Source of the DNA: Mesorhizobium sp. WSM3860
GTDB lineage: Bacteria > Pseudomonadota > Alphaproteobacteria > Rhizobiales > Rhizobiaceae
Direction of reading: 5' to 3'
Length of the DNA stretch: 64,000 bases
NCBI RefSeq assembly: GCF_002294995.1
Contig: NZ_NSGF01000001.1
Coordinates: forward strand, 62,001-126,000
Shown here: positions 24,073-32,592 of the stretch, piece by piece
Position numbering within the stretch: position 1 is the stretch's first letter
Layout: each line of letters starts with the position of its first letter
The notes under the pieces: model-generated
Database searches by the model: none
Told to the model about the DNA's origin: nothing
What the model saw: the letters and a program-made list of their open reading frames with translations, nothing else
Program-made: the position numbers and the translations under genes

Positions 24073-25631
24073 GCAAGGAGAAATGGCGGCCCAGGCTCGC
24101 CACCGTGGTCGTCGCCATCCTGATCGTGGTGATGGCGCTGCCGCTGGTCGGGCTGTTCTTCTTCCGGCTCTATGAAAACCAGCTGATCCGCCAGACCGAG
24201 GGCGAGCTCATCGCACAGGGCGCGGTGATTGCCGCCGTCTATGCCGATGCGGTGCGCGCGGCCGGCATTGCTCCGGAACGGTTGGGAACGCCGATCTCGG
24301 CCGATCCGGCAAGGGACAGTAATTACCCCTACCAGCCGATCGAGCCGCAGCTCGATCTTGCTTCCGACAATGTCATGCCGTCGCGACCGGCGGCCGTTCC
24401 CGCGACCGCCGATCCGGCCTTCGCCGCCATAGGCGCAAAGCTCGACGGCATTCTGGACGAGGCGCAGAAGACGACGCTTGCCGGCTTCCGGCTGCTCGAT
24501 CCGCATGGCGTGGTGATTGCCGGCGGCGGTGAGGTCGGACAGTCGTTCGGTGAGGTCGAGGAGGTGCGGCAGGCGCTCGCAGGCGCCTATGCAAGCGAGC
24601 TTCGCTTGCGGATCCCCGACCAGCCGCCGCCGCCGCTTTATTCGGTGAGCCGCGGCACCAAGGTGCGCGTCTTCGTCGCCTTGCCGGTCGAGCTCGACGG
24701 CAGGGTCGCCGGCGTGGTCTATATGTCGCGAACGCCGAACAACATCGTCAAGCACCTCTATGGCGAGCGCGGCAAGGTCACGCTCGCGGCGATCGCGATT
24801 CTCGGCGGCACGCTGCTGATCGCGCTGGTGTTCATCCGCACCGTCAGCCGGCCGATCTATGCGCTGATCGAGCGGACAAAACGCATCGCCGCCGGCGACC
24901 GCGAGGCAATGCGGCCGCTCGCCCATCACGGCACGCGCGAGATGGCGGCGCTGTCGGCCGCCTTTCTCGACATGGCGCAAAAACTGCAGGCGCGCTCCGA
25001 CAGCATCCAGACCTTCGCCACCCATGTCTCGCACGAGCTGAAATCGCCGCTGACGGCGATCCAGGGCGCGGCCGAGCTGCTCAGAGATTCCGGCGGGACG
25101 ATGGACGAGACCGAGCGGCGGCGTTTTTCCAACAACATCGTCACCGATGCCGGGCGGCTCAACCTCTTGGTGCGCCGGCTGCTCGAACTGGCGCGCGCGG
25201 AAAACCTGGCGCCGAGCGGCGACAGCACGACGATCGGCGCGGCGCTGGCGCTGCTGCCGGTCGACGCCAGGCTGGAGGTGGGCGTCGAATCGGGCAGCGA
25301 TATCGGCCTCGGCATCTCGGGCGAGAATCTCGCGATCGTGCTCGCCAACCTCATCGACAATTCCGCACGGCACGGCGCGAAGCAGGTGACCGTCGGTGCC
25401 GAAAGAGCAGGCGAAAGGGTGGCTCTCCATGTCGGCGACGACGGCGCCGGCATTTCGGCGGCCAACCGCGCAAAAATATTCGAGCCGTTCTTCACCACAA
25501 GGCGCGAGGCCGGCGGCACCGGCATGGGCCTCGGCATCGTGCTGGCCCTCCTGAAAGCGCATGATGGCACGATAACGCTGGTTGACTCCGAACGCGGCGC
25601 GCGCTTCGAGATCAATTTGCCGGTCGCGTGA
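24060..25631 (+). CDS. Sensor histidine kinase
   Basis: A 523-residue membrane kinase. A first transmembrane helix lies at about residues 13-36 and a second at 240-261; the roughly 200 residues between them form a periplasmic sensor. A HAMP linker follows (SRPIYALIERTKRIAAGDR), then the dimerisation and phospho-acceptor domain FATHVSHELKSPLTAIQGAA with His325. The ATPase domain has NLIDNSARHGA (N box), VGDDGAGI and GGTGMGLGIVLALLKAH. It should phosphorylate the overlapping response regulator. The architecture is CreC-like. Confidence 0.93.
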   Translation: MRWLSKEKWRPRLATVVVAILIVVMALPLVGLFFFRLYENQLIRQTEGELIAQGAVIAAVYADAVRAAGIAPERLGTPISADPARDSNYPYQPIEPQLDLASDNVMPSRPAAVPATADPAFAAIGAKLDGILDEAQKTTLAGFRLLDPHGVVIAGGGEVGQSFGEVEEVRQALAGAYASELRLRIPDQPPPPLYSVSRGTKVRVFVALPVELDGRVAGVVYMSRTPNNIVKHLYGERGKVTLAAIAILGGTLLIALVFIRTVSRPIYALIERTKRIAAGDREAMRPLAHHGTREMAALSAAFLDMAQKLQARSDSIQTFATHVSHELKSPLTAIQGAAELLRDSGGTMDETERRRFSNNIVTDAGRLNLLVRRLLELARAENLAPSGDSTTIGAALALLPVDARLEVGVESGSDIGLGISGENLAIVLANLIDNSARHGAKQVTVGAERAGERVALHVGDDGAGISAANRAKIFEPFFTTRREAGGTGMGLGIVLALLKAHDGTITLVDSERGARFEINLPVA

Positions 25632-25654
25632 GGACCGGCGAATCGGAGAACAAA

Positions 25655-26821
25655 GTGCGTTACGACATCGTCATCATCGGCGGGGCCATCGTCGGGTCCT
25701 CGGTCGCCTACTATCTGCGCCAAGAGGGTTTTACCGGCTCCATCGCGCTGATCGAGCGCGATCCGCAATTCTCGCACGCGGCGACGACGCTGTCCCTGGC
25801 CTCGATCCGCCAGCAATTTTCCATTCCCGAAAACATCCGCCTGTCGCAATTCACGCTGAAGCTGTTCCGGCGGCTGAAGGAGACTTTCGGCGCCGACGCC
25901 GATATCGGCTTTCGCGAGGGCGGCTATCTGATCCTCGCCGGCGAGGCGGGGCTGCCGATCCTCAAGGCCAATCATGAGGCGCAGATCGCCGAGGGCGCCG
26001 ATATCGTGCTGGAGGACGCAGGCCAGCTCGCCCGCCGCTTCTCCTGGCTTTCGACCGAAGGCATTTCCGCCGGCGCCTATGGCCGCGGCGGCGAGGGCTG
26101 GTTCGACGCGCATGCGCTGCTGATGCTGTTCCGCAAGGCGCTGCGCGAGAGGAAGATCGACTTCATTACCGCGTCGGTCACCGGTATCACGCGTCAGGGC
26201 AATCGCGTTACCGGTGTCTCCCTCGACAATGGCGAGACGCTGGAGGCCGGCATCATCGTCAACGCCGCCGGCCCGAACGCCGGCAAGGTGGCAGCCTTTG
26301 CCGGGCTCGCGCTTCCGGTCGAGCCGCGCAAGCGAAACGTCTTCGTCTTCGAGGCGCGGGAAAAATATGCCGACATGCCGCTGCTGGTCGATCCCTCCGG
26401 CATCTATGTGCGGCCGGAAGGCTCAGTCTACCTCACCGGCGGCGCCGAGCCGGAGGAAGGCGACCATGCACCCGATCCCAAGGATTTCGAGGTCGAGTGG
26501 CCGCTGTTCGAGGACGTGATCTGGCCGACTTTAGCCACCCGCATCCCGGCCTTCGAGGCGATCAAACCGACGCGTGCCTGGGTCGGGCACTATGATTACA
26601 ACACGCTCGACCAGAACGCGGTGATCGGCCCGCATCCGGAGGTGGAAAACTTCATCTTCGCCAACGGCTTTTCCGGCCACGGGCTGCAGCAGGCGCCGGC
26701 GGTCGGCAAGGCGCTCTCGGAGCTCATCGTGCATGGCGGCTATCGCACGATCGACTGCACGGCGTTCGGATATGAGCGCGTCGCGGCGGGGCGGGCGTTC
26801 AGGGAATTGAACGTCATCTGA
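25655..26821 (+). CDS. FAD-dependent oxidoreductase (DAO family)
   Basis: A 388-residue glycine/D-amino-acid oxidase-type flavoenzyme. The dinucleotide-binding motif is YDIVIIGGAIVGSSVAYYL at the N-terminus; other features are GGYLILAGEAG, VNAAGPNAGKVAAFAG and the C-terminal substrate/FAD segment FANGFSGHGLQQAPAVGKAL. The start is GTG 25655 with GGAGA six bases upstream; a GTG at 25628 overlapping the kinase stop is an alternative. It probably shares a transcript with the two-component genes. The amine or amino-acid substrate is unknown. Confidence 0.88.
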   Translation: MRYDIVIIGGAIVGSSVAYYLRQEGFTGSIALIERDPQFSHAATTLSLASIRQQFSIPENIRLSQFTLKLFRRLKETFGADADIGFREGGYLILAGEAGLPILKANHEAQIAEGADIVLEDAGQLARRFSWLSTEGISAGAYGRGGEGWFDAHALLMLFRKALRERKIDFITASVTGITRQGNRVTGVSLDNGETLEAGIIVNAAGPNAGKVAAFAGLALPVEPRKRNVFVFEAREKYADMPLLVDPSGIYVRPEGSVYLTGGAEPEEGDHAPDPKDFEVEWPLFEDVIWPTLATRIPAFEAIKPTRAWVGHYDYNTLDQNAVIGPHPEVENFIFANGFSGHGLQQAPAVGKALSELIVHGGYRTIDCTAFGYERVAAGRAFRELNVI

Positions 26822-27549
26822 CGCATAATCGCATCGACCGACAGCGCGTTGCCGAGCGCATGCCCGCGCGCCGTATTGTCGAAAATGCACCACACCTCGG
26901 CGGCTGACGCGCCCGCGTCGGCGAGCTGGGCGCTGATCTCCAACAGCCGGCCGGCGGCGTAGTCCGAAAAATAGACATGCGGCGCGCCATGAAAGCGGAA
27001 ATAGGCGAGCTCATGCCAGCCGCCGGGCGCGGAAGCGGCGGGAACTGGGGCGGGATCCGCCGCCACGCGCCCGACACGGAGGCGGCTCAGCAAAGCATCC
27101 GCTCCCGGCTCGAACCAGCTGGCGTGACGCGGTTCGCAGACCAAGCGGCAGTCGGTCTTGTCGCGCAACAAGGCGAAGAACTTTTTGGCTATCCGCCTGT
27201 CGAACTGCAGACTGGGCGGCAGTTGGACCAAGAGCGCGGACAGCTTTTCACCGAGCCCTCCGACCTCACCCATGAATGCATCCAGAAGATCATGGCAGTC
27301 TTCCAGGCGGCGCTCATGGGTCGCGGCTTTGGGGGTTTTAACAGAGAACCGAAAATGATCCGGGACCGAGCGCGCCCAGCGCTCATAGGTTTCGCGCAGA
27401 TGCGGTTTGTAGAACGAGGAGTTGATCTCCACGACAGGAAGACGCGAAGCGTAACGCTCCAATTGCGAGCCTGTCGCCGGAACAGAGGACCTGTGCGCTG
27501 CCGGTATGGTCCACCCGGCTGTTCCGATAAAAGGCGTGTTTTCGACCAT
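26740..27549 (-). CDS. DUF72 domain protein
   Basis: A 269-residue TIM-barrel-like protein of the DUF72 (YecE) family: FIGTAGWTIPAAH, VEINSSFYKPHLRETYERWA, FRFSVKTPKAATH, LVQLPPSLQFD, YFRFHGAPHVYFSDY and VWCIFDNTARGHALGNAL. The function of the family is not settled. The last 82 bases overlap the 3' end of the convergent oxidoreductase gene; the tail after NALSVDA is in that overlap and may be variable. Confidence 0.88.
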   Translation of the reverse strand: MVENTPFIGTAGWTIPAAHRSSVPATGSQLERYASRLPVVEINSSFYKPHLRETYERWARSVPDHFRFSVKTPKAATHERRLEDCHDLLDAFMGEVGGLGEKLSALLVQLPPSLQFDRRIAKKFFALLRDKTDCRLVCEPRHASWFEPGADALLSRLRVGRVAADPAPVPAASAPGGWHELAYFRFHGAPHVYFSDYAAGRLLEISAQLADAGASAAEVWCIFDNTARGHALGNALSVDAIMRQMTFNSLNARPAATRSYPNAVQSIVR

Positions 27550-27591
27550 GTCAACAATCTGGACAGAGGCGCCTGCAGGTCAAGGCGGGGC

Positions 27592-28080
27592 TCAGGCAGC
27601 GAGGCGGCAGCCCAGATGTGCCTGTAGCCAGCCGAGCACGCGCGCCCAGCCCTCGGCGTGCTCCGCCGCGGCGTCCGGGAAGCCGGCGAAGCCGCCATGG
27701 CAGACGGTGAGCCGCGTGCCGGCAGAGGTCGGTTCCAGCAGATAGGCGACAGTCGTTTCGTGATGGCCGAGCGTCGGGTGATCCCAATCGTAGCGCCTCG
27801 TCTGTACGATCCTGCGCCCCGTCTCGATCTCGAGGAAGCTGCCGCTGGCGGGCAGGGCCCTGCCGTCGGCCGTCCTCACGATGACGCGCCACGATCCGCC
27901 GACGCGAAGATCGGCGGCCCAGCCGATCATCCGGTAGGTCTCGGCCGACCCCCACCAGCGTTCGACGTCGCTGGTGAGAAGCGCGGTGACGACTTGTTCC
28001 GGTGAAGCGGTAAGTTCCGCCGAAGCCATGACCGTCTCGGTGTTCGCCATGGCCCGCGGCCAGCTATGCGGCAGTATCAT
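27592..28080 (-). CDS. SRPBCC-domain protein (AHSA1-like), second of a pair
   Basis: A 162-residue START/SRPBCC fold protein: ELTASPEQVVTALLTSDVER, WWGSAETYRM, DLRVGGSWRVIV and the C-terminal helix AEHAEGWARVLGWLQAHLG. Such proteins bind hydrophobic ligands in a central cavity. The ATG at 28080 follows a strong GGAGGAGG site, so it is preferred to the later ATG at 28050. It is the third gene of the ArsR-SRPBCC-SRPBCC operon. Confidence 0.85.
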   Translation of the reverse strand: MILPHSWPRAMANTETVMASAELTASPEQVVTALLTSDVERWWGSAETYRMIGWAADLRVGGSWRVIVRTADGRALPASGSFLEIETGRRIVQTRRYDWDHPTLGHHETTVAYLLEPTSAGTRLTVCHGGFAGFPDAAAEHAEGWARVLGWLQAHLGCRLAA

Positions 28081-28110
28081 TCCAACCTCCTCCGCGGCTC
28101 GTTATGCGTT

Positions 28111-28560
28111 TCAGCCCTTCGACGGCGGACGCTCGAAACCCTTGCCGGTCTCGAGCAGGCTCTTGAGGCTCGCCAACACCAGCGGCCAGCCCTTGGCCAC
28201 GTTCGGGATCAGCCGGTGCGGGCCGTCGGCCTCGTGGGTGACGGCAAGTTTCATCAGCTCGCCGTCCTGCTCGATGGTGAAGGTACAGCGCGTGTAGCCG
28301 TCTTCCTTCACCTCGGGCAGCCATTCGTTGCGCCATTTGATGACCAGACGCCTGGGCGGATCGATATCGAGGATCTCGCCCGAGTCGGCCACGCGGCCGT
28401 CCGGGAAGATCAGCTTCCAGCTCGAACCCACCTTCCAGTCGCTCTGCTGGTAGGAGCAGAGGAAGAACTGCCGGTTGAACTCCGGATCGGTCAGCGCCGT
28501 CCAAAGCTTTTCGGGCGTCGTGCGGATATAGGTGACGTAGACGAAAGTGTTGTCGCTCAC
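28111..28560 (-). CDS. SRPBCC-domain protein (AHSA1-like), first of a pair
   Basis: A 149-residue AHSA1/SRPBCC protein: VYVTYIRTTPEKLWTALTDP, SDWKVGSSWKLIFPDGR, RLVIKWRNEWLPE and NVAKGWPLVLASLKSLLETG. The GTG start at 28560 overlaps the stop of the ArsR gene (GTGA), which indicates translational coupling. ArsR-SRPBCC pairs of this type are widespread; the regulated ligand is generally unknown. Confidence 0.88.
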   Translation of the reverse strand: MSDNTFVYVTYIRTTPEKLWTALTDPEFNRQFFLCSYQQSDWKVGSSWKLIFPDGRVADSGEILDIDPPRRLVIKWRNEWLPEVKEDGYTRCTFTIEQDGELMKLAVTHEADGPHRLIPNVAKGWPLVLASLKSLLETGKGFERPPSKG

Positions 28561-28877
28561 GGCTCTTCCCTTTCAAGTCGTTTCTTCAGGTCGCTCAAGG
28601 CATCCAGCCGATGGCGCTCGAATTTGCCGATCCAGCGCTCGGCGATCTCGTTGATCGGAACGGGATTGAGGTAATGCTCCTTCTCGCGGCCACGGCGGAC
28701 GGTGGTGACGAGGTTCGCCTCCTCGAGGATTGCCAGGTGCTTGGTCACCGCCTGGCGCGTCATGTCCATCCGTTCGCAGAGCGCGTTCAGCGTCTGTCCG
28801 TTCCTGGCATAGAGGCTATCCAGCAATTGCCGGCGGGTCGGGTCGGCCAAAGCGCGAAAGACGGCATCCATGCTCAT
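28557..28877 (-). CDS. ArsR-family helix-turn-helix regulator
   Basis: A 106-residue winged-helix repressor: MDAVFRALADPTRRQLLDSL, LCERMDMTRQAVTKHLAILE (recognition helix) and VRRGREKEHYLNPVPI. Metal-binding Cys motifs are absent, so it is not a classic arsenic sensor. The start is set at ATG 28877, because the longer start at 28892 would lie inside the operator palindrome 28887-28906. It leads an operon with two SRPBCC genes and probably represses itself. Confidence 0.9.
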   Translation of the reverse strand: MSMDAVFRALADPTRRQLLDSLYARNGQTLNALCERMDMTRQAVTKHLAILEEANLVTTVRRGREKEHYLNPVPINEIAERWIGKFERHRLDALSDLKKRLEREEP

Positions 28878-28886
28878 GGCCTCAAT

Positions 28887-28906
28887 ATGCAACCATTTGG
28901 TTGCAT
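28887..28906 (-). promoter_or_regulatory. Probable ArsR operator palindrome
   Basis: Perfect 9-base arms (ATGCAACCA and TGGTTGCAT) separated by TT lie ten bases upstream of the regulator start. This is the size and place expected for a dimeric winged-helix repressor. The palindrome is directly seen; that this ArsR protein binds it is inferred. Confidence 0.75.
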
Positions 28907-28952
28907 GTCAAGCGTTGCGTCAGATCGAGCGATCACTTGCGGGTGAATGGCG

Positions 28953-29378
28953 TCAGCGCTTGCGGGAGAACCAGAAGGCGTCGGGCATGCGTTTCATGCC
29001 GATACGCTCGTAGAAGCCGACGGCCTCGGGCATCGAGATCAGGCTGATGGCGACGGACGTGCCGAGCAGGCGGCGTGCCTCGTCCATCAGGCCTTTGCCG
29101 ATGCCCAGCCCTTGCGCCGAAGCCGATACGGCGATCTCGGAGATGTAGCAGACCCAGGAGAAGTCCGTGACGCCGCGCGCGACGCCGAGAAGCGGACTGC
29201 CGCCGATATCGAGCCGTGCCGTCAGCACCAGATTGGCATTGCCGAGCATCGCCTTCAGCCGCTTTTCGTCGTCGACCGGCCGTGTTTCGCCGAGACCGGA
29301 TTCCACCAGCACGCGGCGGAACTCGGCGACATCGAGCGTGGGCTCGCTTGCGTAAAGGATCTTCGAAGTTGGCGCCAT
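28953..29378 (-). CDS. GNAT-family N-acetyltransferase
   Basis: A 141-residue acetyltransferase. The acetyl-CoA-binding motif is [27 protein letters not shown] (positions about 79-105), followed by [20 protein letters not shown]. The substrate is unknown. The start ATG 29378 is chosen because residues upstream of it do not resemble the family. It is divergent from leuD, with about 160 bases between. Confidence 0.85.
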   Translation of the reverse strand: MAPTSKILYASEPTLDVAEFRRVLVESGLGETRPVDDEKRLKAMLGNANLVLTARLDIGGSPLLGVARGVTDFSWVCYISEIAVSASAQGLGIGKGLMDEARRLLGTSVAISLISMPEAVGFYERIGMKRMPDAFWFSRKR

Positions 29379-29536
29379 GCAGCCAAGGTGCCCGATCGGC
29401 TGGGATTTTGAAAGCAGCCGATCCCGATCTTGTGTTCGATCGCCGAAGCCACTCGCCAACACTTGCCTTTCATTTGCCGCCGGCTTTGTGTAAAGCGTGC
29501 GCAAAACTCCCCGCAGAGAGAAGACGGGTAAGGACC

Positions 29537-30142
29537 ATGGACAAATTCACCAAGCTCACCGGCGTCGCCGCGCCAATGCCGATCGTCAACGTCGATACCG
29601 ACATGATCATCCCGAAGGATTATCTGAAGACGATCAAGCGCACCGGGCTTGGCACCGGCCTGTTCGCCGAGATGCGCTACAAGGACGACGGTTCGGAGAA
29701 CCCGGATTTCGTGCTCAACAAGCCGGCCTATCGCAAGGCGCAGATCCTGGTCGCCGGCGACAATTTCGGCTGCGGTTCGAGCCGCGAGCATGCGCCCTGG
29801 GCGCTGCTCGATTTCGGCATCCGCTGCGTCATTTCGACCTCATTCGCCGATATTTTCTACAACAACTGCTTCAAGAACGGCATCCTGCCGATCACGGTCA
29901 GCCCGGAAGACCTCGACAAGCTGATGGACGACGCCTCGCGCGGCTCGAACGCGACGCTGTCGATCGACCTCGAAGCCAAGGAGATCCGCGGCCCGGATGG
30001 CGGCGTCGTCAAGTTCGATCTCGACGACTTCAAGCGCCATTGCCTCTTGAACGGCCTCGACGACATCGGGCTGACGATGGAGAAGGCCGGCGCCATCGCG
30101 TCCTTCGAAAAGAAGAACGCCGAGCTGCGCCCCTGGGCCTGA
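29537..30142 (+). CDS. leuD: 3-isopropylmalate dehydratase small subunit
   Basis: A 201-residue LeuD that joins LeuC to interconvert 2- and 3-isopropylmalate in leucine synthesis. Signatures: [16 protein letters not shown], the swivelling-domain loop [17 protein letters not shown] and [17 protein letters not shown]. Length is typical. AAGGA sits just before the ATG. leuC is not in the window; leuB follows 2.4 kb downstream with other genes between them. Confidence 0.96.
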   Translation: MDKFTKLTGVAAPMPIVNVDTDMIIPKDYLKTIKRTGLGTGLFAEMRYKDDGSENPDFVLNKPAYRKAQILVAGDNFGCGSSREHAPWALLDFGIRCVISTSFADIFYNNCFKNGILPITVSPEDLDKLMDDASRGSNATLSIDLEAKEIRGPDGGVVKFDLDDFKRHCLLNGLDDIGLTMEKAGAIASFEKKNAELRPWA

Positions 30143-30163
30143 GCGGGACGATTTGAACCGACA

Positions 30164-30230
30164 GAGCAATTCCAGAAAAGCAGTTTTCCGTTCGGAAATT
30201 GCGCAAAGCAAATACTTGGAGTGGTTCAGC
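30164..30230. repeat. Intergenic palindromic repeat, family A (copy 5, inverted)
   Basis: Reads AGAGCAATTCCAGAAAAGCA then TTTTCCGTTCGGAAATTGCG and CTTGGAGTGGTTCAG. It is the reverse orientation of the copy at 47645 and lies right after leuD. Confidence 0.75.
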
Positions 30231-30292
30231 TAACTGCTCCAAGCCTGGCCGGCATAAAGCCGGGTTCGTGGCGACTGAACGGAGGGACAGTC

Positions 30293-31222
30293 ATGGCACG
30301 TTCGCTTCTTGCCGGTGCCTGCGCGCTGGCGTGGCTGCTCATGCCGGCGCCCGGCGCGCATGCGCAGACCGACCCGGTGCTCGTGCCGGCTGACGATGCG
30401 TCCGGCGGGGCCGCGGACCAGGACCCGTCGAGCACCTCCAATGCAGCCCTAGCCGACGCTGACAGCCAAGCGCCGATCCCGTTCGAGGGCGGCCAGCTCA
30501 CCATCATGCAGCCGGAGCAGGACGGCGAGAAGGTGCTGGCCTATGACGGCAAAGAGCTCGCCAGCAATTACGACGTCTCGTTCGACAGGATCGTCAAGAT
30601 CGGCGACGTCAGCGTGGCGCTGGTCGATGTCGGCGACGGCGGCAACCAGTGCGGCCCGGCCAAGGTCATCGTCTGGAAGCCGAAGGACGGCGAGATCCAG
30701 ACGACGACGGTCGAGCAGGACGAATGCGGCGCGCCACCGGCCGCGGTTTCCGACGACGCCATTTATTTCGTGCCCTATCTGCTGCCCGGAGAGACCAAGC
30801 CGGCCTTGCGATGGTCGCCGACCGAGGGGCTGACGACATCCGGAAACCTGACCTACACGCCGGAGCCCGGCACCGACTGGAAGGATGTCGATCCGTCGAA
30901 ATACGAGAACGTCATCGACGCCTTCCACAACGAGGCCGTCTACAAGGCTGGTCAGGCACTGCTCGGCAAGGACATGCCCGACGTGGCGACCAGCCTGCTG
31001 GTCGGCGGCGGCACCGAAAAGACCGCCTCCGGCGCCTTCTACGCCACCGGCTGCGTGCCGCATGACTGCGGCGGCAATGACGGCTTCATGGCGGTCGACC
31101 CGGTCAAGCACAAGGTCTATTTCGCCCGCCGCGGCGACAATCCCGAGCCGGATGCCTGGCCGCCGGTGAAGGACTGGCCGGCGGATATCAAGAAAGCGCT
31201 GGACGAGGCGCAGGGGAATTAG
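30293..31222 (+). CDS. Secreted hypothetical protein
   Basis: A 309-residue protein with a clear signal peptide (ACALAWLLMPAPGAHA then QTD). The mature part starts with an acidic, Ser/Ala-rich stretch and continues with beta-rich sequence: GGQLTIMQPEQDGEKVLAYDGK, FDRIVKIGDVSVALVDVGDG. Cysteines in GGNQCGPAKV, EQDECGAPP and ATGCVPHDCGGNDG could form disulfides. I recognise no family. It starts behind GGAGGGA, downstream of leuD and a repeat, and is likely periplasmic. Confidence 0.75.
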   Translation: MARSLLAGACALAWLLMPAPGAHAQTDPVLVPADDASGGAADQDPSSTSNAALADADSQAPIPFEGGQLTIMQPEQDGEKVLAYDGKELASNYDVSFDRIVKIGDVSVALVDVGDGGNQCGPAKVIVWKPKDGEIQTTTVEQDECGAPPAAVSDDAIYFVPYLLPGETKPALRWSPTEGLTTSGNLTYTPEPGTDWKDVDPSKYENVIDAFHNEAVYKAGQALLGKDMPDVATSLLVGGGTEKTASGAFYATGCVPHDCGGNDGFMAVDPVKHKVYFARRGDNPEPDAWPPVKDWPADIKKALDEAQGN

Positions 31223-31256
31223 GTTTTTCGCGCGGCGGACAAGACTGTTCCGCCGC

Positions 31257-31423
31257 GATCCTTCACACCCCCCTCTGCCCTGCCGGGCATCTCCCCCGCA
31301 AGGGGGGAGATCAGCAGCTTCGTCGACGGCGCTCATCCTTCAACGTTGGCGATTGGCGAAAGCGGCGGCGAAGTACAATCTCCCCCCTTGCGGGGGAGAT
31401 GGCCGGCAGGCCAGAGGGGGGTG
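31257..31423. repeat. Long palindromic repeat element, family B (copy 2)
   Basis: Ends are inverted copies of CACCCCCCTCTGCCCTGCCG with ATCTCCCCC; the middle is about 60 bases of variable sequence. Bases 31257-31311 are an exact 55-base inverted match to 32461-32515. Confidence 0.85.
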
Positions 31424-31507
31424 CTGTCCCGCCAGCATCGCGTCGTCTGGCTCACGACCGGATCGCGGATGCGATTCACAATCGCCAAAACAATCGCGAG
31501 GCCGCCC

Positions 31508-31891
31508 ATGCGCAAGCTGATCTCCACCGGTTCCCCCTTCGAGAAAACCGCCGGCTATTCGCGTGCGGTGGTGCAGGGCGGCTGGTGTTTCGTCTCCGGA
31601 ACGACCGGCTACGACTATGCCACGATGACGATGCCCGACACGGTCGAGGCGCAGACGCGCAATTGTCTTGCCACCATCGCTAAGGCATTGCGCGACGGCG
31701 GCTTCGACATGGCCGATGTGGTACGGGCGCATTACTATATCACCGACCAGGCCTATGTTGACGTGGTCTTCCCGATCCTCGGCGAGGCGTTCGGGGACAT
31801 CCGCCCGGCGGCGACGATGATCGTCTGCCAGCTTAACAAGCCGGAGATGAAGATCGAGATCGAGGTGACGGCGCTCAGGCGCACTGTCTGA
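31508..31891 (+). CDS. RidA/YjgF-family protein
   Basis: A 127-residue protein of the Rid family, which hydrolyses reactive enamine/imine intermediates of amino-acid metabolism. Features: KLISTGSPFEKTAGYSRAVV, FVSGTTGYDYATM, TIAKALRDGGFDMADVVRAH and RPAATMIVCQLNKPEMKIEIEV. The canonical C-terminal Arg (in RPAAT) and Glu in IEIEVTA are present. ATG 31508 has GAGG six bases upstream. With the VOC gene it is enclosed by inverted family-B repeats. Confidence 0.88.
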   Translation: MRKLISTGSPFEKTAGYSRAVVQGGWCFVSGTTGYDYATMTMPDTVEAQTRNCLATIAKALRDGGFDMADVVRAHYYITDQAYVDVVFPILGEAFGDIRPAATMIVCQLNKPEMKIEIEVTALRRTV

Positions 31892-31953
31892 TGTCTGTCG
31901 CCCAGGCTGCGAAGCGGCTGGGCACAACGAGGGCGTGAAGCGAGGATCGGCCC

Positions 31954-32307
31954 ATGGTCAAGGTCAGGCGCATCGTCGCCAATATCGAAACGCCCGACAT
32001 TGCGGCGGCAAAGCGCTTCTATCAGGACGTGCTTGGCCTCGATCTGCTCATGGATATGGGCTGGATCGCCACGTACGGCTCGCAACAGACCATGGCCGTC
32101 CAGGTCAGCTTCATGGAGCAAGGCGGCTCGGGCACGCCGGTGCCGGACCTCTCGATCGAGGTCGACGATGTCGATGATGCGCTGGATCGCATGCGCAAGG
32201 CCGGCTTTTCCGTCGAATACGGCCCGGCCGACGAACCCTGGGGCGTTCGGCGCTTCTACGTGCGCGATCCGTTCGGACGGCTGGTGAATATCCTGTCGCA
32301 TCTGTGA
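31954..32307 (+). CDS. VOC-family (glyoxalase-like) protein
   Basis: A 117-residue metalloenzyme-fold protein with two beta-alpha-beta-beta-beta modules: VRRIVANIETPDIAAAKRFY, QDVLGLDLLMDMGWIA, then PDLSIEVDDVDDALDRMRKA and VRRFYVRDPFGRLVNILSHL. It could be a glyoxalase-, dioxygenase- or resistance-type protein; the reaction cannot be told. It follows ridA by 62 bases in the same direction. Confidence 0.88.
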   Translation: MVKVRRIVANIETPDIAAAKRFYQDVLGLDLLMDMGWIATYGSQQTMAVQVSFMEQGGSGTPVPDLSIEVDDVDDALDRMRKAGFSVEYGPADEPWGVRRFYVRDPFGRLVNILSHL

Positions 32308-32348
32308 GGGCGCGCCTGCCGGCCTCTTGCGAGATGCAGGCGGGACAG

Positions 32349-32515
32349 CACCCCCCTCTGTCCTGCCGGACATCTCCCCCGCAAGGGGGGAGATTGGCGG
32401 CTTGGTCGCCTCGCTTCTTACTGCGACGTTAGGAGATTGGCGAAAGCCGTGGCGACATCGATCTCCCCCCTTGCGGGGGAGATGCCCGGCAGGGCAGAGG
32501 GGGGTGTGAAGGATC
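32349..32515. repeat. Long palindromic repeat element, family B (copy 3)
   Basis: An element of the same make as 31257-31423 but in the opposite orientation, ending in the exact 55-base inverted match 32461-32515. Outer bases GGGACAGCACCCCCC match the inner end of the other copy. Confidence 0.85.
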
Positions 32516-32592
32516 TCGGCGCTCGTCCCCTTGCGTCCAGCCCGCCTGACGTTTAGCAAGGCCGCGGTTCAATTTCCTCGGGACGGTTCTCC

